This document shows positions 1-8,736 of a DNA stretch of 64,000 nucleotides, piece after piece. The stretch comes from Hymenobacter montanus. Its GTDB lineage: Bacteria > Bacteroidota > Bacteroidia > Cytophagales > Hymenobacteraceae. The stretch lies in contig NZ_JACXAD010000028.1 in NCBI RefSeq assembly GCF_014699115.1, positions 1 through 64,000 of the forward strand, read 5' to 3'. The notes beneath the pieces were generated by a model that searched no databases, was not told the origin of the DNA, and saw only the letters and a program-made list of their open reading frames with translations. Position numbers and translations under genes: made by a program. Each line of letters begins with the position of its first letter. Positions within the stretch are counted from its first letter, which is position 1.

Positions 1-180
1 CGCAAATCATTCGAATAGGCTTTCATGTGCAAAAGATACACCCAAACCCATACACCATCCTGAGAACCGCTCTAGTTGGTTTAATACCGAGCTGCAAGGG
101 AGAAGTTACTGAGTGCTCCCGTGTAATTACCAGTCGAGCTGGATTCCGGGATGGCAAACCGCTGCGCCGGGCCGGTGTTC

Positions 181-188
181 TATCTTTG
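181..188 (+). promoter_or_regulatory. Promoter -7 box TATCTTTG upstream of the crotonase gene
   Basis: TATCTTTG matches the Bacteroidota -7 consensus TAnnTTTG and lies 33 bases before the chosen ATG at 222. No TTG is present at the usual 19-21 base spacing upstream, so only the -7 half is supported. It also argues against the upstream in-frame ATG at 27, which lies ahead of this box. Confidence 0.5.
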
Positions 189-221
189 GTATGGCCAACA
201 CATTCAGGGCCCTTATTTCCC

Positions 222-1013
222 ATGCCTGCTTCCTACGAAAACCTGCTTTACGATCTAGACGCCACCAGTGGCATTCTCACCATCACCATTAACCGGCCCA
301 GCAAGCTCAATGCGCTGAACGCGGCCACCATCGACGAAATCGCTGCGGCCATGCAGCAGGCGCTCGACGAGCCGACGGTGCGCGGCATTATCGTGACCGG
401 CAGCGGCGAAAAAGCCTTCGTAGCCGGAGCAGACATTGCTGAGCTGGCGGCCCTCACGCCCGCGCAGGCCGCCCGCGCGGCCGAGCGCGGCCAGGAAGCC
501 TTCTGCCGAATCGAGGAAAGCACTAAGCCAGTGGTGGCCGCCGTGAACGGCTTCGCGCTGGGGGGGGGCTGCGAGCTGGCCATGGCCTGCCACATGCGCG
601 TGGCGGCCGACAACGCCCGCTTTGGCCAGCCTGAAGTGAACCTGGGCCTGCTGCCGGGCTACGGTGGCACTCAGCGGCTGCCGCAGCTTATCGGCAAAGG
701 CAAGGCCATTGAACTGCTACTCACGGCCGACCAAGTGAAGGCCGACGAGGCCCTGCGCCTGGGCTTGGTCAACCATGTGGTGCCGCAGGCCGAGCTGCTG
801 CCGTTTTGCCACCAGTTGCTCAGCAAAATTTTGGGTAAGGCGCCCTTGGCCGTAGGCATGGTGCTGGACTGCGTGAACGCGCACTACGTGAAGGATGCCA
901 ACGGCTACGCCATAGAGGTGAAAGCATTTGGCCAGGCCTTCGCAAGCGACGACTTCAAGGAAGGCACGCAGGCGTTTATCGAAAAGCGGGCGGCCGTTTT
1001 CCGAGGAAAATGA
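222..1013 (+). CDS. Enoyl-CoA hydratase/isomerase (crotonase) family protein
   Basis: A 263-residue protein of the usual crotonase length, predicted to hydrate or isomerise acyl-CoA thioesters in the cytoplasm. Seen in the sequence: the CoA/oxyanion segment AGADIAEL near residue 70, GGGCELAM near 115-122 and FGQPEVNLG near 135-143. The Glu in CEL and the Glu in PEV match the two catalytic glutamates of enoyl-CoA hydratase, so hydratase activity is likely. GYGGTQRLP follows, as in the family. The reading frame is open back to 27, but those 65 residues look like translated leader and a promoter box sits at 181, so the ATG at 222 is preferred. The exact substrate (fatty acid, phenylacetate or crotonyl-CoA) cannot be told, and no other beta-oxidation gene is nearby. 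Confidence 0.88.
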   Translation: MPASYENLLYDLDATSGILTITINRPSKLNALNAATIDEIAAAMQQALDEPTVRGIIVTGSGEKAFVAGADIAELAALTPAQAARAAERGQEAFCRIEESTKPVVAAVNGFALGGGCELAMACHMRVAADNARFGQPEVNLGLLPGYGGTQRLPQLIGKGKAIELLLTADQVKADEALRLGLVNHVVPQAELLPFCHQLLSKILGKAPLAVGMVLDCVNAHYVKDANGYAIEVKAFGQAFASDDFKEGTQAFIEKRAAVFRGK

Positions 1014-1024
1014 ATTCAATTAAA

Positions 1025-1110
1025 AATTAAAAATGGAGAATTAAAAATTAAAAGGAAAAGAGGAGCCGTCGACTGGTTGGGAAGGCATTTTTAATTCTCC
1101 ATTTTTAATT
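1025..1110. repeat. AT-rich inverted repeat with 24-base perfect arms
   Basis: Arms at 1025-1048 and 1087-1110 are perfect reverse complements made of AATTAAAAATGGAG-type sequence, separated by a 38-base GC-richer loop. It begins 11 bases after the crotonase stop and ends 8 bases before the flippase ATG. It could act as a terminator for the upstream gene or a stem masking the flippase start, or it may be a copy of a short palindromic mobile repeat. The extreme AT bias of the arms differs from the surrounding DNA. Confidence 0.75.
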
Positions 1111-1118
1111 CATTCTGG

Positions 1119-2615
1119 ATGAGTATTTTTAAGAAGCTAGCCTCGCAAACGGCTGTGTACGGGGTCAGCAGCATCGTGGGCCGGGTGCTCACCTATTTGC
1201 TGGTGCCGATATACACCAGCGCGTTTGCGGCAGCAGAGTACGGCGTGGTTACGGCGCTCTATGCCTACGTGTCGTTTCTGAACGTGGTGTTCACCTACGG
1301 CATGGAGACCACGTTTTTTCGCTTTGCCAACCAGCCGGGAGCCAACCGCCGCGAATTGTACGACCGGGTGCTTAGCCTGCTGCTGCTGAGTACGGCCGGG
1401 CTCACCGCTGGAATGGTGCTGCTGGCCCGCCCGCTGCTGGGGCTGGTAGATATTCCGCCGGAACACGAAAGATATGCCGAATGGGTAGCGCTCATTCTGG
1501 GGCTGGACGCGCTGACGGCCATTCCATTTGCCCGGCTGCGGCTGGAGAACCAAGCGCGCAAGTTCGCCGGCATCAAGTTGGCCGGCATCGTAGCCAACGT
1601 GGGGCTGAACCTGTTCTTTATCGTGCTGTGCCCAGCCGTGACCCGCGGCCAGCTGCCCGCCGTACAGCCTTTGGTGGCGCGCGTGTACGACCCCACGATG
1701 GGCGTAGGCTATATTTTCCTGTCGAACCTGTTCGCCAGCGGCCTCACGCTGCTGCTGCTGTGGCGCGAGCTGCTCGGCTTTCGCTTCCGGCTGGACCTGG
1801 CCTTCCTGCGCCCGCTGCTCGGCTACGCGTATCCGCTGATGCTAATGGGCCTGGCGGGTATGGTGAACGAAACGCTCGACCGCATTCTGCTGCCCAAGTG
1901 GCTGCCGGCTAATTTTTACCCCGGCCAGAGCAGTCTGACGGCCGTGGGTATTTACGGCGCTTGCTACAAGCTGAGCATCTTTATGTCGCTGGTGATTCAG
2001 GCGTTTCGCTACGCGGCCGAGCCATTCTTCTTTGCCCAAGGAACGGAAAAGAATTCGCCCGCCACGTTTGCCTTAATTCTAAAATGGTTCACGCTGTGCT
2101 GCGCCATTATCTTCGTGGCAATCAGCTTAAACGTGGAAGACATCGGGCCATTATTTCTGAAGCGGCCCGAGTATTTGCAGGGCTTGGTGGTGGTGCCCAT
2201 TCTGCTGCTGGCCAACCTGTTTCTAGGCGTTTACTACAACTTATCGGTCTGGTTTAAGCTGACGAATAAAACGTACTACGGCACCTACATCGGGGCTGGC
2301 GGGGCGGTGCTCACCGTTGGCCTCAACTTCGTTCTGATCCCGCTGCTGGGCTACCTGGGCTGCGCCATTGCCACACTGGCCTGCTACTTCACGATGGCCG
2401 TGCTGTGCTGGCGGCTGGGCGAACGACACTTTCCGGTGCCCTACCCAGCTTTGCGGCTGGGGCTGTGGCTGCTGGGCGCCTCGGGGCTGGTAGCGCTGGG
2501 CTGGCACCTGCCCGTGGCCGGGTGGTGGGCCCGCCATGCCTGGCACGCGGGCCTCACGGGGGAGTTTCTGCTCGCGCTGTACCTGGTAGAGCGGCCCCGG
2601 CGGGCGGTGGCGTAA
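1119..2615 (+). CDS. Polysaccharide flippase (Wzx/MOP superfamily)
   Basis: A 498-residue, highly hydrophobic protein with about a dozen or more membrane segments, typical of Wzx-like lipid-linked oligosaccharide flippases of the MOP exporter superfamily. The N-terminus (SIFKKLASQTAVYGVSSIVG) is the amphipathic helix plus first membrane segment common in these proteins, and GMETTFFRFA near residue 65 is also typical. It probably moves undecaprenyl-linked sugars from the cytoplasmic to the periplasmic face of the inner membrane. In related genomes a flippase commonly precedes dut and the nucleotidyltransferase, as here, although a minus-strand glycosyltransferase intervenes. The substrate cannot be inferred. 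Confidence 0.85.
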   Translation: MSIFKKLASQTAVYGVSSIVGRVLTYLLVPIYTSAFAAAEYGVVTALYAYVSFLNVVFTYGMETTFFRFANQPGANRRELYDRVLSLLLLSTAGLTAGMVLLARPLLGLVDIPPEHERYAEWVALILGLDALTAIPFARLRLENQARKFAGIKLAGIVANVGLNLFFIVLCPAVTRGQLPAVQPLVARVYDPTMGVGYIFLSNLFASGLTLLLLWRELLGFRFRLDLAFLRPLLGYAYPLMLMGLAGMVNETLDRILLPKWLPANFYPGQSSLTAVGIYGACYKLSIFMSLVIQAFRYAAEPFFFAQGTEKNSPATFALILKWFTLCCAIIFVAISLNVEDIGPLFLKRPEYLQGLVVVPILLLANLFLGVYYNLSVWFKLTNKTYYGTYIGAGGAVLTVGLNFVLIPLLGYLGCAIATLACYFTMAVLCWRLGERHFPVPYPALRLGLWLLGASGLVALGWHLPVAGWWARHAWHAGLTGEFLLALYLVERPRRAVA

Positions 2616-2676
2616 GCCGCGAGTACTAACAGTTTCTCGTCGCGCCAGCGTCAAAGCCCCCCAAAGCCAGCGGTAG

Positions 2677-4194
2677 CTAGGGCTGAGCCGGGGCCGCCCG
2701 CAGCTCCCAAACCTGGAAGTCGCCCACGCGGGTTACTTCCCGGGCCAGGTACGGCTGCAGGCGGGGGTCGCGCAGGGTGGTGGAGTCGTCCGAGTACAAG
2801 TAGCGGGCCCCGCGGGTCACACATTCGGCCACGTACGGCTGGCCCGCGGATCTTTTTTCCAGCAACTGTTCCGGGCGGTCAAAGCCGAAGCCCTTCTTGT
2901 GCAAGAAGTAAAAATATTCGCAGCCGGAATCATCAGGGCCCACCAGGCACAGCGCGGCCGGGGGCGTGACGGCTTCCAGCGCGGCCCGGGTAGCGGGGTT
3001 GAACAGCTCGGGGGCAATGGCCGGGCCGCCCTTCAGCCAACGGTTCCACCCTATGCGTATAAATGCCCACCCGGGCTGCACCAACAACAGGGCCAGGAAC
3101 AGCCCGTGGGCCCGCGGAAACCGGCGTAGCCAGGCCGCCCCCCACACCCCCAGCAGCAGCAGCACGGGTAGCAGCGGCAGCATGTAGTAGGTGTGGGCCT
3201 GCATCTGGTGCAGCTCGATGAGGTAATAGGCCAGTAAGGCTCCGGCCCAGGCCACGCCCGGCAGAAACCACGCGTGGTGGGTTGGAGCATGGCGCAGCAG
3301 CCGCCACAGCCCCACGAGCAGCAGCCCCAAACCGCCGTAACCCAACAGCAGTTCCGGCCAGTCCGACACCAGGTTGCGTTTGATAATGGCCAAGGCCGTG
3401 GCGACGTCGGTGGCAGACCGAATCTCAAGGCCAAAATCGGCCAGACCGGAAGCTTTAATAAGATTTATGGCGTAAGCGTACCAGGCCAGCGGCACCCCTA
3501 CGGCCACGAGGGCGTAGGCCGCCAACCCGGCCAGCGCCGGCCAGGACAGGCGGCCTTGCAGCAAATCACGGACTACAAAGACGGCAATGGGAACGCCCAC
3601 CACCAGGAACTGGAGCTTGGTGAGGCCGCCCAGCGTAACCGCCAGCAGGCTTAGGAGCAATAAGCCTGAATGCCGACTTTCGCGCCAGCGTACAAACCAA
3701 AGTAAGCCCGCCACCGAAGCCGTTAGAGCCAGCACATCGGGTAAGGCATTAATGCCGTGGTAGTACATTTCCGGGCTCCAGGCCAAGCACCAGGCGCCCA
3801 CCGCCCCGAGCCAGTCGGCCCCGCTCACTCGCCGCACCAACTGGTAGAAAGCCAGCACCCCAGCCATATAAATCAGCCAATTGATGAGGCGAGGCAGGCT
3901 TTCGTGAAACCCCAGCAGGTGGTAGCTCCCCGCCACCAGCCACTCGTAGGACGGAAACTGCATGCCCGTGATCCCGTTGGTGGTATTGCGCCGGTCTACG
4001 CGCGGCTCCAGAATGTTCATGCCTTCGTCGTAGAAATTACGCGCGACGGCCATGGTGTTGCATTGCCGCCAGACGTGAATGCCGGCCGGCGGCAGCCGGA
4101 AGAAGGGGGCGTGCAGCAAGAAGTTTAAGCCCAACAGTAACGGCCAGAACCACCGGGGCAGCGGCCCCGCAGTCAGCTTTTCAACAATAGTCAT
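2677..4194 (-). CDS. GT39-like membrane glycosyltransferase (ArnT/PMT superfamily)
   Basis: A 505-residue protein with roughly ten membrane segments and a C-terminal periplasmic domain of about 100 residues. After the first membrane segment the loop carries HVWRQCNTMAVARNFYDEG, the short acidic first loop expected in GT-C glycosyltransferases that use polyprenyl-phosphate sugars. The likely role is to transfer a sugar from a lipid carrier to a glycan or protein on the periplasmic side. The ATG at 4194 is chosen because the hydrophobic stretch starts shortly after it; the frame is open to 4284 but the extra residues are Cys/Arg-rich and unconvincing. It converges on the flippase across 61 bases. 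Acceptor and sugar are unknown. Confidence 0.75.
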   Translation of the reverse strand: MTIVEKLTAGPLPRWFWPLLLGLNFLLHAPFFRLPPAGIHVWRQCNTMAVARNFYDEGMNILEPRVDRRNTTNGITGMQFPSYEWLVAGSYHLLGFHESLPRLINWLIYMAGVLAFYQLVRRVSGADWLGAVGAWCLAWSPEMYYHGINALPDVLALTASVAGLLWFVRWRESRHSGLLLLSLLAVTLGGLTKLQFLVVGVPIAVFVVRDLLQGRLSWPALAGLAAYALVAVGVPLAWYAYAINLIKASGLADFGLEIRSATDVATALAIIKRNLVSDWPELLLGYGGLGLLLVGLWRLLRHAPTHHAWFLPGVAWAGALLAYYLIELHQMQAHTYYMLPLLPVLLLLGVWGAAWLRRFPRAHGLFLALLLVQPGWAFIRIGWNRWLKGGPAIAPELFNPATRAALEAVTPPAALCLVGPDDSGCEYFYFLHKKGFGFDRPEQLLEKRSAGQPYVAECVTRGARYLYSDDSTTLRDPRLQPYLAREVTRVGDFQVWELRAAPAQP

Positions 4195-4349
4195 GCAATC
4201 GCAAACGAGTAAGTCAGGGCCGTAAAGGTATGGTTTGTTCCAACGGCCGGGGGAGTTAGAGCAGCGCGCCGCTAAGGTTCTCACCCGGCGAAGAAAGCAG
4301 GCAGCCTTTTACTGGCGGCGGGGCTTACTCGGGCAATTCCGCCGGTCCC

Positions 4350-4357
4350 TATCTTTG
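4350..4357 (+). promoter_or_regulatory. Promoter -7 box TATCTTTG for dut
   Basis: A perfect match to TAnnTTTG, ending 22 bases before the dut ATG. A TTA rather than TTG lies about 22 bases upstream. It lies in the divergent region shared with the minus-strand GT39-like gene. Confidence 0.55.
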
Positions 4358-4379
4358 CGCGCCCTTCCCGCCCTTCGTT

Positions 4380-4814
4380 ATGCACATTCCCGTTCTTAAC
4401 CGCTCGCGCCACCCGCTGCCGGAATACCAGACGGCCCACGCGGCGGGCCTTGACCTGCGAGCTAACCTGGATGCGCCCGTAACGCTCGGGCCGCTGGAGC
4501 GAGCCCTGATTCCGACTGGCCTAAGCCTGGAGATTCCGGTCGGCTACGAAGCCCAGGTACGGCCGCGCAGCGGGCTGGCCGTGAAGCATGGGATTGGCAT
4601 AGTGAATAGCCCCGGCACCATCGACGCCGATTACCGCGGGGAAGTGCGGGTGCTGCTCATTAACTTATCCAATGAGCCGTTCGTGGTGAACGACGGCGAA
4701 CGCATTGCGCAGCTGGTGGTTGCCAGGCACGAAACCATTTCCTGGCAGCCCGTTGAGACATTAAGCGCAACCCAACGCGGCGCGGGCGGGTATGGAAGCA
4801 CGGGGCAGAGTTAG
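4380..4814 (+). CDS. dut: dUTP diphosphatase
   Basis: A 144-residue trimeric-type dUTPase that hydrolyses dUTP to dUMP and pyrophosphate, keeping uracil out of DNA and supplying dTMP synthesis. All five family motifs are present in order: AGLDLRA (about residues 22-28), RPRSGLA (61-67), GTIDADYRGEV (80-90) with the catalytic Asp, GERIAQLVV (104-112), and the C-terminal RGAGGYGSTG arm that closes over the active site. Length is normal. It begins the conserved dut / nucleotidyltransferase / TPR / DUF4292 / EnvC run. Confidence 0.97.
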   Translation: MHIPVLNRSRHPLPEYQTAHAAGLDLRANLDAPVTLGPLERALIPTGLSLEIPVGYEAQVRPRSGLAVKHGIGIVNSPGTIDADYRGEVRVLLINLSNEPFVVNDGERIAQLVVARHETISWQPVETLSATQRGAGGYGSTGQS

Positions 4815-4953
4815 TTATTAACTGCTGGTTGCTACTTGTCGGGGTTCAGCCGGGAACCGTCATCCAAACTCAAACAGCTAACCATCAGCCCCGCCCCCAT
4901 CAATCAGCCACCACTTACTAGCTACCAACAATAATTATAACCCACCCAGCAAC

Positions 4954-5964
4954 ATGAAAATAATCGTCCCGATGGCCGGCATGGGCAAGCGCATGCGCCC
5001 CCACACGCTCACCGTTCCCAAACCCTTGATTCCAATTGCGGGCAAGCCCATCGTGCAGCGCCTCGTGGAGGACATCGCCAAGGTGTGCGGCGAGTCGGTC
5101 GACGAGGTGGCCTTTATCATTGGTCGCTTCGGCGAGGCAGTGGAGAAAAGCCTGGTGAAAATTGCCGAATCCGTGGGGGCGCGGGGGACCATCGTGTATC
5201 AGGACGAGCCGCTGGGCACGGCCCACGCTATTCTGTGCGCCAAAGAATCGTTGACGGGGCCGCTGGTGGTGGCTTTTGCCGATACCTTGTTCAAGGCTGA
5301 CTTTACGCTGGACTCGTCGGTGCCCGGCACCATCTGGGTGCAGCAGGTGGAGGACCCCCGGCCTTTCGGCGTGGTAAAGCTGAACGAGCAGGGCCAGATT
5401 ACCGAGTTTGTGGAGAAGCCCCAGGACTTTGTGTCGGACCTGGCCATCATTGGTATCTACTATTTCCAGGACGGCGAGTATCTGCGCAAGGAGCTGCAGT
5501 ACCTGCTCGACAACGACATCAAGGACAAAGGCGAGTACCAGCTCACCAATGCCCTGGAAAACATGAAAAACAAAGGCACAGTGTTCGTACCCGGCCGCGT
5601 GACCGAATGGCTGGACTGCGGAAATAAAGACGCTACGGTGTTCACCAACCAGCGCTACCTGGAGTACCTGCGGGAGCGCGGCGAGTCGCTGGTAGCCGAA
5701 TCGGCCACCATCACCAACTCGGTGCTGCTGGAACCAGTGTACGTCGGCGAAAACGCGGTAATTACGGATTCGGTCGTGGGCCCGCACGTGTCGTTGGGCG
5801 CCCACGCCAACGTGCGCGACTCCCGCCTGTCTAACTCCATCGTGCAGCAGTCGGCTTCGGTACTTAACGCGGTCATCACTAATTCGATGATTGGGAACTT
5901 CGCCACCGTAGCCGGCACGCCCGACGACCTGAGCCTGGGCGATTATAATCAGCTGCGGGTGTGA
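4954..5964 (+). CDS. Sugar-phosphate nucleotidyltransferase with left-handed beta-helix tail
   Basis: A 336-residue cytoplasmic enzyme that probably transfers an NMP to a sugar 1-phosphate. The N-terminus carries the signature MAGMGKRMRPHTLTVPKPL (G-x-G-x-R loop and the PKPL lysine), followed by a Rossmann-like domain to about residue 235 with DEPLGTAHAI and the FVEKP motif. After residue 240 comes a hexapeptide-repeat region (for example ITNSVLLEPVYVGENAVI) typical of left-handed beta-helices. This resembles long RmlA-type glucose-1-phosphate thymidylyltransferases, but the sugar and nucleotide cannot be fixed from sequence. It follows dut by 139 bases. Confidence 0.85.
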   Translation: MKIIVPMAGMGKRMRPHTLTVPKPLIPIAGKPIVQRLVEDIAKVCGESVDEVAFIIGRFGEAVEKSLVKIAESVGARGTIVYQDEPLGTAHAILCAKESLTGPLVVAFADTLFKADFTLDSSVPGTIWVQQVEDPRPFGVVKLNEQGQITEFVEKPQDFVSDLAIIGIYYFQDGEYLRKELQYLLDNDIKDKGEYQLTNALENMKNKGTVFVPGRVTEWLDCGNKDATVFTNQRYLEYLRERGESLVAESATITNSVLLEPVYVGENAVITDSVVGPHVSLGAHANVRDSRLSNSIVQQSASVLNAVITNSMIGNFATVAGTPDDLSLGDYNQLRV

Positions 5965-6078
5965 CGTTTTAAGACGGAAATGCGTTACTAGCGACGCGGC
6001 TTTCTGGTGGAGGCCGCGTCGTTGGGCATTATTACCCGTATTTTCGTGAGCCGGGTTGAGGGTTCGGTTCTATTGTAT

Positions 6079-7914
6079 ATGCGTCAAGTTGTTCTTATTC
6101 TGCTATTTTGGCTGGGGCTGACGGCCCTGAGCTACGCTCAGCCCACGGATGGTACCCCCATGCCCCCCGCCAAAATGACCCGTAAAGAAAAGCGGGCCCT
6201 GGAAAAAGAGCAGCGCGATTGGGACCGGGAGCAGATCAGCACCATCATCCGGCGCGGGGGACCGCGGACGTCGACGCTGGCGCAGCTCTCGGAGCGCGAG
6301 CGCGAGCAGAGCGAGGCGCTGTTTGTGGAAGGAGTGAAGTACGTGCTGCTGGAAGACTACAACAAGGCCCTGGAGCGCTTGCTGAAATCTTACCTGATGA
6401 ACCCCAATAATGCCGCCGTCAATTACAAAATAGCCGAAGCCAACCTACTGAGTGGCAACTTGCGCGACGCCACCAACTACGCCGAGGCAGCCGTCCGGCT
6501 CGACCCCCGAAACGCGTATTACTACCTGCTGCTCGCCCAGATTCAGGCCAGCCAGAAGCAGTACGACGCCGCCACGAGAACCTACGCGGCCCTGATTAAG
6601 CAGGTGCCCAACTCGGGTGGCTACCTGTTCAATCTAGCCGATCTGTATTTGGCGCAGAACAAGCTGCCCGAGGCCCTGAATACGCTGGATCAGGCCGAAA
6701 AAGAGTTCGGGCAGGTAGATGAAATCTCCTTCAAGAAGCAGCAGATCTACTTAAAGCAAAACAAGCTGGACCTGGCCTTGGCCGAAGGTGACAAGCTCAT
6801 CAGGGCCAACCCCACCGAAAGCCGCTACGTGCTGGCCCAGGCCGAGATGTACGCCAGCAACAACCGCCTGCCCGACGCCCTGCGCGTGGCCCAGCAAGCC
6901 CTGCGCCTCGACCCCGGCAACCCGCAGGGCCACATGATCATGGCCGAAGTCTACCGGCAGCAAAGCCAGCCCGACGAAGCGGCCCAGCAGCTTAAGCTGG
7001 CCTTCGCCAGCCCGACACTCGGCATCGATGAGCGGGTGCGCGTTTTGATGGGCTACATCACGCAACTGCCCAGCCCTAAGGAGTCGGTAAACCAACTGGC
7101 CCGCGACCTGGCGGCCGCTACGATTAAAACCCACCCTAAGGAGGCCAAGTCCTACGCCATGGCCGGCGACATTCACCATCGGACGGCCCACAAGAAGGAA
7201 GCACGCAACGCCTATCTACAGGCCCTGCGCTACGACAATTCCAAGTTCCAGCTCTGGCAGCAGGTGGTGCTGATCGACGCCGAGCTGAACCAGACTGACT
7301 CGCTGCTTACCCACACCGACCGGGCGCTGGAGCTGTTCCCGAACCAGTCGTTGCTCTGGTTTTACAACGGGGTGGCGCACTTGCTGAGAAAGGAGCCCCA
7401 GAAGGGCATCAAGGCCCTGGAGCACGGCCGCAAGCTGGTAATAAACAACCCCGAGTCGCTGGGGCAGTTCGACGCGCAGCTGGGCGACGCCTACCACGAG
7501 TTGCGCGAATACGAAAAATCCGATGCGGCCTACGAATCGGCGCTGACTAACGACCCTGGTAACGTGCAGGTGCTAAACAACTACAGCTACTTCTTATCGC
7601 TGCGGGGCGAGAAGCTGGAAAAGGCCAAGCAGATGTCGGGCAAGGTGATCAAGCAATTTCCCGACAACGACACCTACCTCGACACTTACGCGTGGGTGCT
7701 GTATAAGATGAAAGATTACACCGGCGCCAAAGCCGCGCTCGAAAAAGCCCTGCAAACTACCAAAGACGCCTCCGTGATCGAGCATTACGGCGACGTGTTG
7801 TTCCAGCTCGGCGAAAAAGAAAAGGCCGTAGCGGAATGGCAGCGGGCCCGCAAAATGGGCATCGCTTCCGACCTGCTGGAGCGCAAGCTGAAAGACCGGA
7901 AATTGTATGAATAA
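6079..7914 (+). CDS. Exported TPR-repeat protein
   Basis: A 611-residue protein starting with a clear signal peptide (MRQVVLILLFWLGLTALSYA, then Q), which fixes the start at 6079 rather than the in-frame 6007. After a basic, charged stretch (about 25-75) it consists largely of tetratricopeptide repeats, seen as A..P.N..G...L...Y...N/Q....A periodicity (for example YNKALERLLKSYLMNPNNA), running to the C-terminus. It probably acts as a periplasmic scaffold. Its last codons overlap the DUF4292 gene by 8 bases, so the two are translationally coupled. In this conserved cluster it sits with cell-envelope genes, suggesting a role in envelope biogenesis (inference). Confidence 0.8.
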   Translation: MRQVVLILLFWLGLTALSYAQPTDGTPMPPAKMTRKEKRALEKEQRDWDREQISTIIRRGGPRTSTLAQLSEREREQSEALFVEGVKYVLLEDYNKALERLLKSYLMNPNNAAVNYKIAEANLLSGNLRDATNYAEAAVRLDPRNAYYYLLLAQIQASQKQYDAATRTYAALIKQVPNSGGYLFNLADLYLAQNKLPEALNTLDQAEKEFGQVDEISFKKQQIYLKQNKLDLALAEGDKLIRANPTESRYVLAQAEMYASNNRLPDALRVAQQALRLDPGNPQGHMIMAEVYRQQSQPDEAAQQLKLAFASPTLGIDERVRVLMGYITQLPSPKESVNQLARDLAAATIKTHPKEAKSYAMAGDIHHRTAHKKEARNAYLQALRYDNSKFQLWQQVVLIDAELNQTDSLLTHTDRALELFPNQSLLWFYNGVAHLLRKEPQKGIKALEHGRKLVINNPESLGQFDAQLGDAYHELREYEKSDAAYESALTNDPGNVQVLNNYSYFLSLRGEKLEKAKQMSGKVIKQFPDNDTYLDTYAWVLYKMKDYTGAKAALEKALQTTKDASVIEHYGDVLFQLGEKEKAVAEWQRARKMGIASDLLERKLKDRKLYE

Positions 7915-8713
7915 ACTCACTTTGCTGCTGGCCCTGGGGCTGCTGCTAGGCAGTTGCCACCGCAAGGCGGTGCCCACAACCACATCGGCCAACGGGCCGG
8001 GCACGTCGGTGTCGATGCCCGGTTTTAAAAGGCTGGAGCCCGCGCTGCCCTCAATGCGGGCCGTTAATACCACGTTCATCTTTCTTAATGCCAAGGGCAA
8101 GGCGCAAATCAACCTCAAGGGCAACAAGCAGGGAGCCAACCTGGCCCTGCGCGTGCGCCGCGACAGCATCATTTGGGTGTCGGCCTCGCTGGTCGGCGTA
8201 GAGGGCGTACGGGCCGTGCTCACCCACGACTCGGTACGCGTGCTGAACCGACTAGAAAAAACATATTTTTCGGGCGACTACAAGTACCTGAGTAAGCTGT
8301 TGAACGTGCCCGTAAGCTTTGCGCAAATGCAGGCCCTGCTGCTGGGCGATTACCTGCCTGCACCAGCCGGCACCACCCCCACCATGGCCACCGAAGAGGG
8401 GGGCCGCCAGCGCGTAAGCTACCCCTTGGGCGAGGTGGTGGTTGAGCGGCTGCTGCAAGCCGGCACCGGCCGGGTGCAGCAGCTAAAGGTGAGCGATGAA
8501 GCCACCAAGCGCAATCTCACCGTAGATTACACCGACTTCCAACCGTTGGAAGGACCGGGAGACTTGGTGTTCGCGCACGCCATGCTCATCCAGGCCCAGC
8601 AACCGTCGTCGGGCGTAACGACGGCCGCTATTAACTTCAGCAAAGTGAATGCCGGGCGCGAGCGCCTGGCTTTTCCCTTTAGTGTGCCGAAGGGCTATAA
8701 GCGGCAGAAATAA
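7907..8713 (+). CDS. DUF4292-family lipoprotein
   Basis: A 268-residue protein with a lipoprotein signal peptide; the lipobox LLGSC puts the lipidated Cys at about residue 17. The remainder resembles the DUF4292 family in length, in position and in having a LolA/LolB-like alternation of beta strands (for example FIFLNAKGKAQINLKGNK and RRDSIIWVSASL). Function is not established. It overlaps the TPR gene by 8 bases and lies 23 bases before the EnvC-like gene, so the three are probably one operon. Confidence 0.75.
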   Translation: MNKLTLLLALGLLLGSCHRKAVPTTTSANGPGTSVSMPGFKRLEPALPSMRAVNTTFIFLNAKGKAQINLKGNKQGANLALRVRRDSIIWVSASLVGVEGVRAVLTHDSVRVLNRLEKTYFSGDYKYLSKLLNVPVSFAQMQALLLGDYLPAPAGTTPTMATEEGGRQRVSYPLGEVVVERLLQAGTGRVQQLKVSDEATKRNLTVDYTDFQPLEGPGDLVFAHAMLIQAQQPSSGVTTAAINFSKVNAGRERLAFPFSVPKGYKRQK

Positions 8714-8736
8714 GTAGTGGTTTTGAATGGCGCACC

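Noticed and set aside
27..221. N-terminal extension of the crotonase ORF
   Set aside because: Not conserved in the family; a -7 box lies at 181-188 between the two possible starts, and the ATG at 222 gives normal length.
7907..7914. Overlap of TPR and DUF4292 genes as a frameshift artefact
   Set aside because: Both ends are well formed (stop codon and lipoprotein signal peptide), so this is a normal coupled overlap.
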